From NCBI GenBank assembly GCA_038326995.1, contig JBBQKP010000170.1, positions 1 to 7,377 on the forward strand: a stretch of DNA of 7,377 nt. Direction: 5' to 3'. The notes beneath the pieces are model-generated. The model did not search any database. It saw only the letters and a list, made by a program, of their open reading frames with translations, and was not told the origin of the DNA. This DNA is from JBBQKP01 sp038326995. GTDB lineage: Bacteria > Planctomycetota > Phycisphaerae > Tepidisphaerales > Tepidisphaeraceae. Positions 7,046 through 7,377 of this stretch are shown piece by piece (the first letter of the stretch is position 1; every line of letters begins with the position of its first letter). The position numbers and the translations under genes are program-made.

Positions 7046-7067
7046 TTGTTGCACGAGTGTACAACAA
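7046..7067. promoter_or_regulatory. Dyad operator candidate over the operon promoter -10
   Basis: The 22-bp sequence has perfect outer arms TTGTTG and CAACAA and inner partial symmetry (AC/GT), giving TTGTTGcAC....GTaCAACAA. It covers the -10 box (7056-7061) of the minus-strand promoter, so a bound protein would block transposase-operon transcription. The likely ligand is the ribbon-helix-helix protein encoded next door; that pairing is inferred. Confidence 0.55.
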
Positions 7068-7084
7068 GAATATCCGTTATACAA
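7056..7084 (-). promoter_or_regulatory. Sigma70-like promoter for the transposition operon
   Basis: On the minus strand, TTGTAT (7079-7084) is followed after 17 bp by TACACT (7056-7061). Transcription would begin near 7049, giving a leader of about 68 nt before the GTG at 6981. That leader can form a 5-bp stem (CGCGG at 7023-7027 with CCGCG at 7035-7039 on the plus strand). Confidence 0.5.
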
Positions 7085-7118
7085 GTGTTGATCGAATTGA
7101 TAACCGGTGTTACACTTG
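7082..7118. promoter_or_regulatory. Inverted CAAGTGT / ACACTTG pair over the repressor promoter
   Basis: CAAGTGT (7082-7088) and its exact inverse ACACTTG (7112-7118) flank the repressor promoter, with the short palindrome GTGTTACAC inside the second site. A related CGAGTGT lies at 7054-7060, within the other dyad. Three copies of one heptamer over both promoters suggest autoregulation by a small repressor. Confidence 0.5.
7088..7116 (+). promoter_or_regulatory. Sigma70-like promoter for the repressor, probably leaderless transcript
   Basis: TTGATC (7088-7093), a 17-bp spacer and TACACT (7111-7116) form a good -35/-10 pair. The repressor ATG is at 7123, seven bases after the -10, where transcription would start. 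The mRNA would thus have no leader, in agreement with the lack of a Shine-Dalgarno sequence. Confidence 0.55.
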
Positions 7119-7122
7119 CACC

Positions 7123-7332
7123 ATGCTTACCATGCCCCGCGCAAGGACGACAAAGGTGCTCGTAGGTTTCCGGATCAACGGGAAGCTCTTGGAGAGACTC
7201 GAAGCAATTGCCGAGCGTCTCGAGCGCAATCGCTCTGAATTGTTTGACCGCGCCGTTGACGAGTATGTGCGACGGATGGAATCCGAGTTGGCCCCGCCGC
7301 CGCCGGTGATTCACCCCAAGCCCAAGCGATGA
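7123..7332 (+). CDS. Ribbon-helix-helix (CopG/Arc-type) transcriptional repressor
   Basis: This predicts a 69-residue DNA-binding protein. The order beta-strand, helix, turn, helix is clear: KVLVGFRI (11-18) is the ribbon that enters the major groove, GKLLERLEAIAERLER (20-35) the first helix, and NRSELFDRAVDEYVRRMESEL (36-56) the second, with the N-R-S-E start typical of the family. A short proline- and lysine-rich tail (57-69) follows. Such proteins act as dimers on short repeated half-sites. The gene diverges from the transposase operon with 141 bp between the two starts, where dyads cover both promoters, so it probably represses transposition and its own synthesis, taking the place of the Mu c repressor. 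I start at ATG 7123, which matches the promoter position; ATG 7132 (66 residues) is the alternative. An open frame from 7012 runs across the promoters and is not credible. An antitoxin role is possible but no toxin gene is visible. Confidence 0.82.
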   Translation: MLTMPRARTTKVLVGFRINGKLLERLEAIAERLERNRSELFDRAVDEYVRRMESELAPPPPVIHPKPKR

Positions 7333-7377
7333 CCGCCGGGCGTTTTGCCAAGTAGAATCGGCCCCGATGTCGTCGGT

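Larger units (their letters stand above)
3001..7332. mobile_element. Minimal Mu-type transposon (regulator, unknown ORF, MuA, MuB); limits approximate
   Basis: Three features mark the element: a MuA-family DDE transposase, an overlapping MuB-like ATPase gene downstream, and a divergent small DNA-binding regulator upstream, which is the order of the Mu early region. No phage morphogenesis, lysis or modification genes are seen, and beyond B the DNA is non-coding and then a host-type methyltransferase. I infer a transposon, or a prophage reduced to its transposition module. The 3001 limit is chosen to include the direct repeats beyond B. The limit on the regulator side is simply the stop of the repressor gene; the true end may lie past 7377. 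Neither end, nor a 5-bp target duplication, was demonstrated. Confidence 0.7.

Noticed and set aside
7012..7122. 37-codon N-terminal extension of the RHH repressor
   Set aside because: It covers the promoter and operator sequences and lies before the ribbon strand of a fold that normally begins near the N-terminus.
6982..7314. N-terminal extension of the 193-aa gene to a start at 7314
   Set aside because: It would run antisense through the repressor gene and both promoters; the GTG at 6981 has a strong Shine-Dalgarno site at the right distance.
7367..7377. ATGTCGTCGGT at the right edge as the start of another plus-strand gene
   Set aside because: Only three codons are visible, with no ribosome site, so it cannot be supported.
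7345..7377. Possible inverted copy of the GGACATCGACTCCGGA unit at the right edge
   Set aside because: Only a GACATCG core matches on the minus strand; such a short match is expected by chance.
1..7377. CRISPR array, rRNA or tRNA genes
   Set aside because: No regularly spaced repeats and no RNA gene signatures were seen on either strand.

Overview
The window looks like a stretch of a GC-rich bacterial chromosome that carries a compact Mu-type transposon. A family 57 glucan-branching-enzyme gene next to a DUF4058 remnant suggests Planctomycetota; cyanobacteria share both families, so this is a moderate inference from gene content only. The hexamer CGATCG is strongly over-represented across host and element alike.

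Layout from left to right. Positions 1-1158 (minus) hold the N-terminal 386 residues of a GH57 branching enzyme that runs off the window. Positions 1213-1587 (minus) hold a DUF4058 gene that has lost its C-terminal half. Beyond its start lies a large, nearly perfect inverted repeat (1678-1770) in a stretch without a convincing gene. Positions 1926-2744 (minus) encode a class I SAM-dependent methyltransferase. Positions 2745-3142 hold no gene but contain short direct repeats, one pair at a 22-bp period; one end of the transposon probably lies here.

The transposon core fills about 3140-7332. On the minus strand, in one operon, are an unrecognised 193-aa protein (6400-6981), a MuA-family DDE transposase (4321 to about 6384) and a MuB-like AAA+ target-selection ATPase (3176-4324), which overlaps the transposase stop by four bases. 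A divergent plus-strand gene (7123-7332) encodes a small ribbon-helix-helix repressor. The 141-bp intergenic region has two face-to-face sigma70-like promoters, each with a TACACT -10 and a 17-bp spacer, overlapping dyad sequences that look like operators. No capsid, tail or lysis genes appear, and B is followed by noncoding DNA and a host-type gene. This therefore reads as a minimal Mu-like transposon (regulator, unknown ORF, A, B) and not a Mu prophage.

The most notable oddity is an in-frame TAA (6196-6198) that splits the N-terminal DNA-binding domain from the rest of the transposase. Read through this codon, the protein has about 687 residues and its catalytic triad falls at D273, D340 and E392, almost the MuA positions (D269, D336, E392). 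The copy is therefore either freshly inactivated, or expressed as a truncated or recoded protein.
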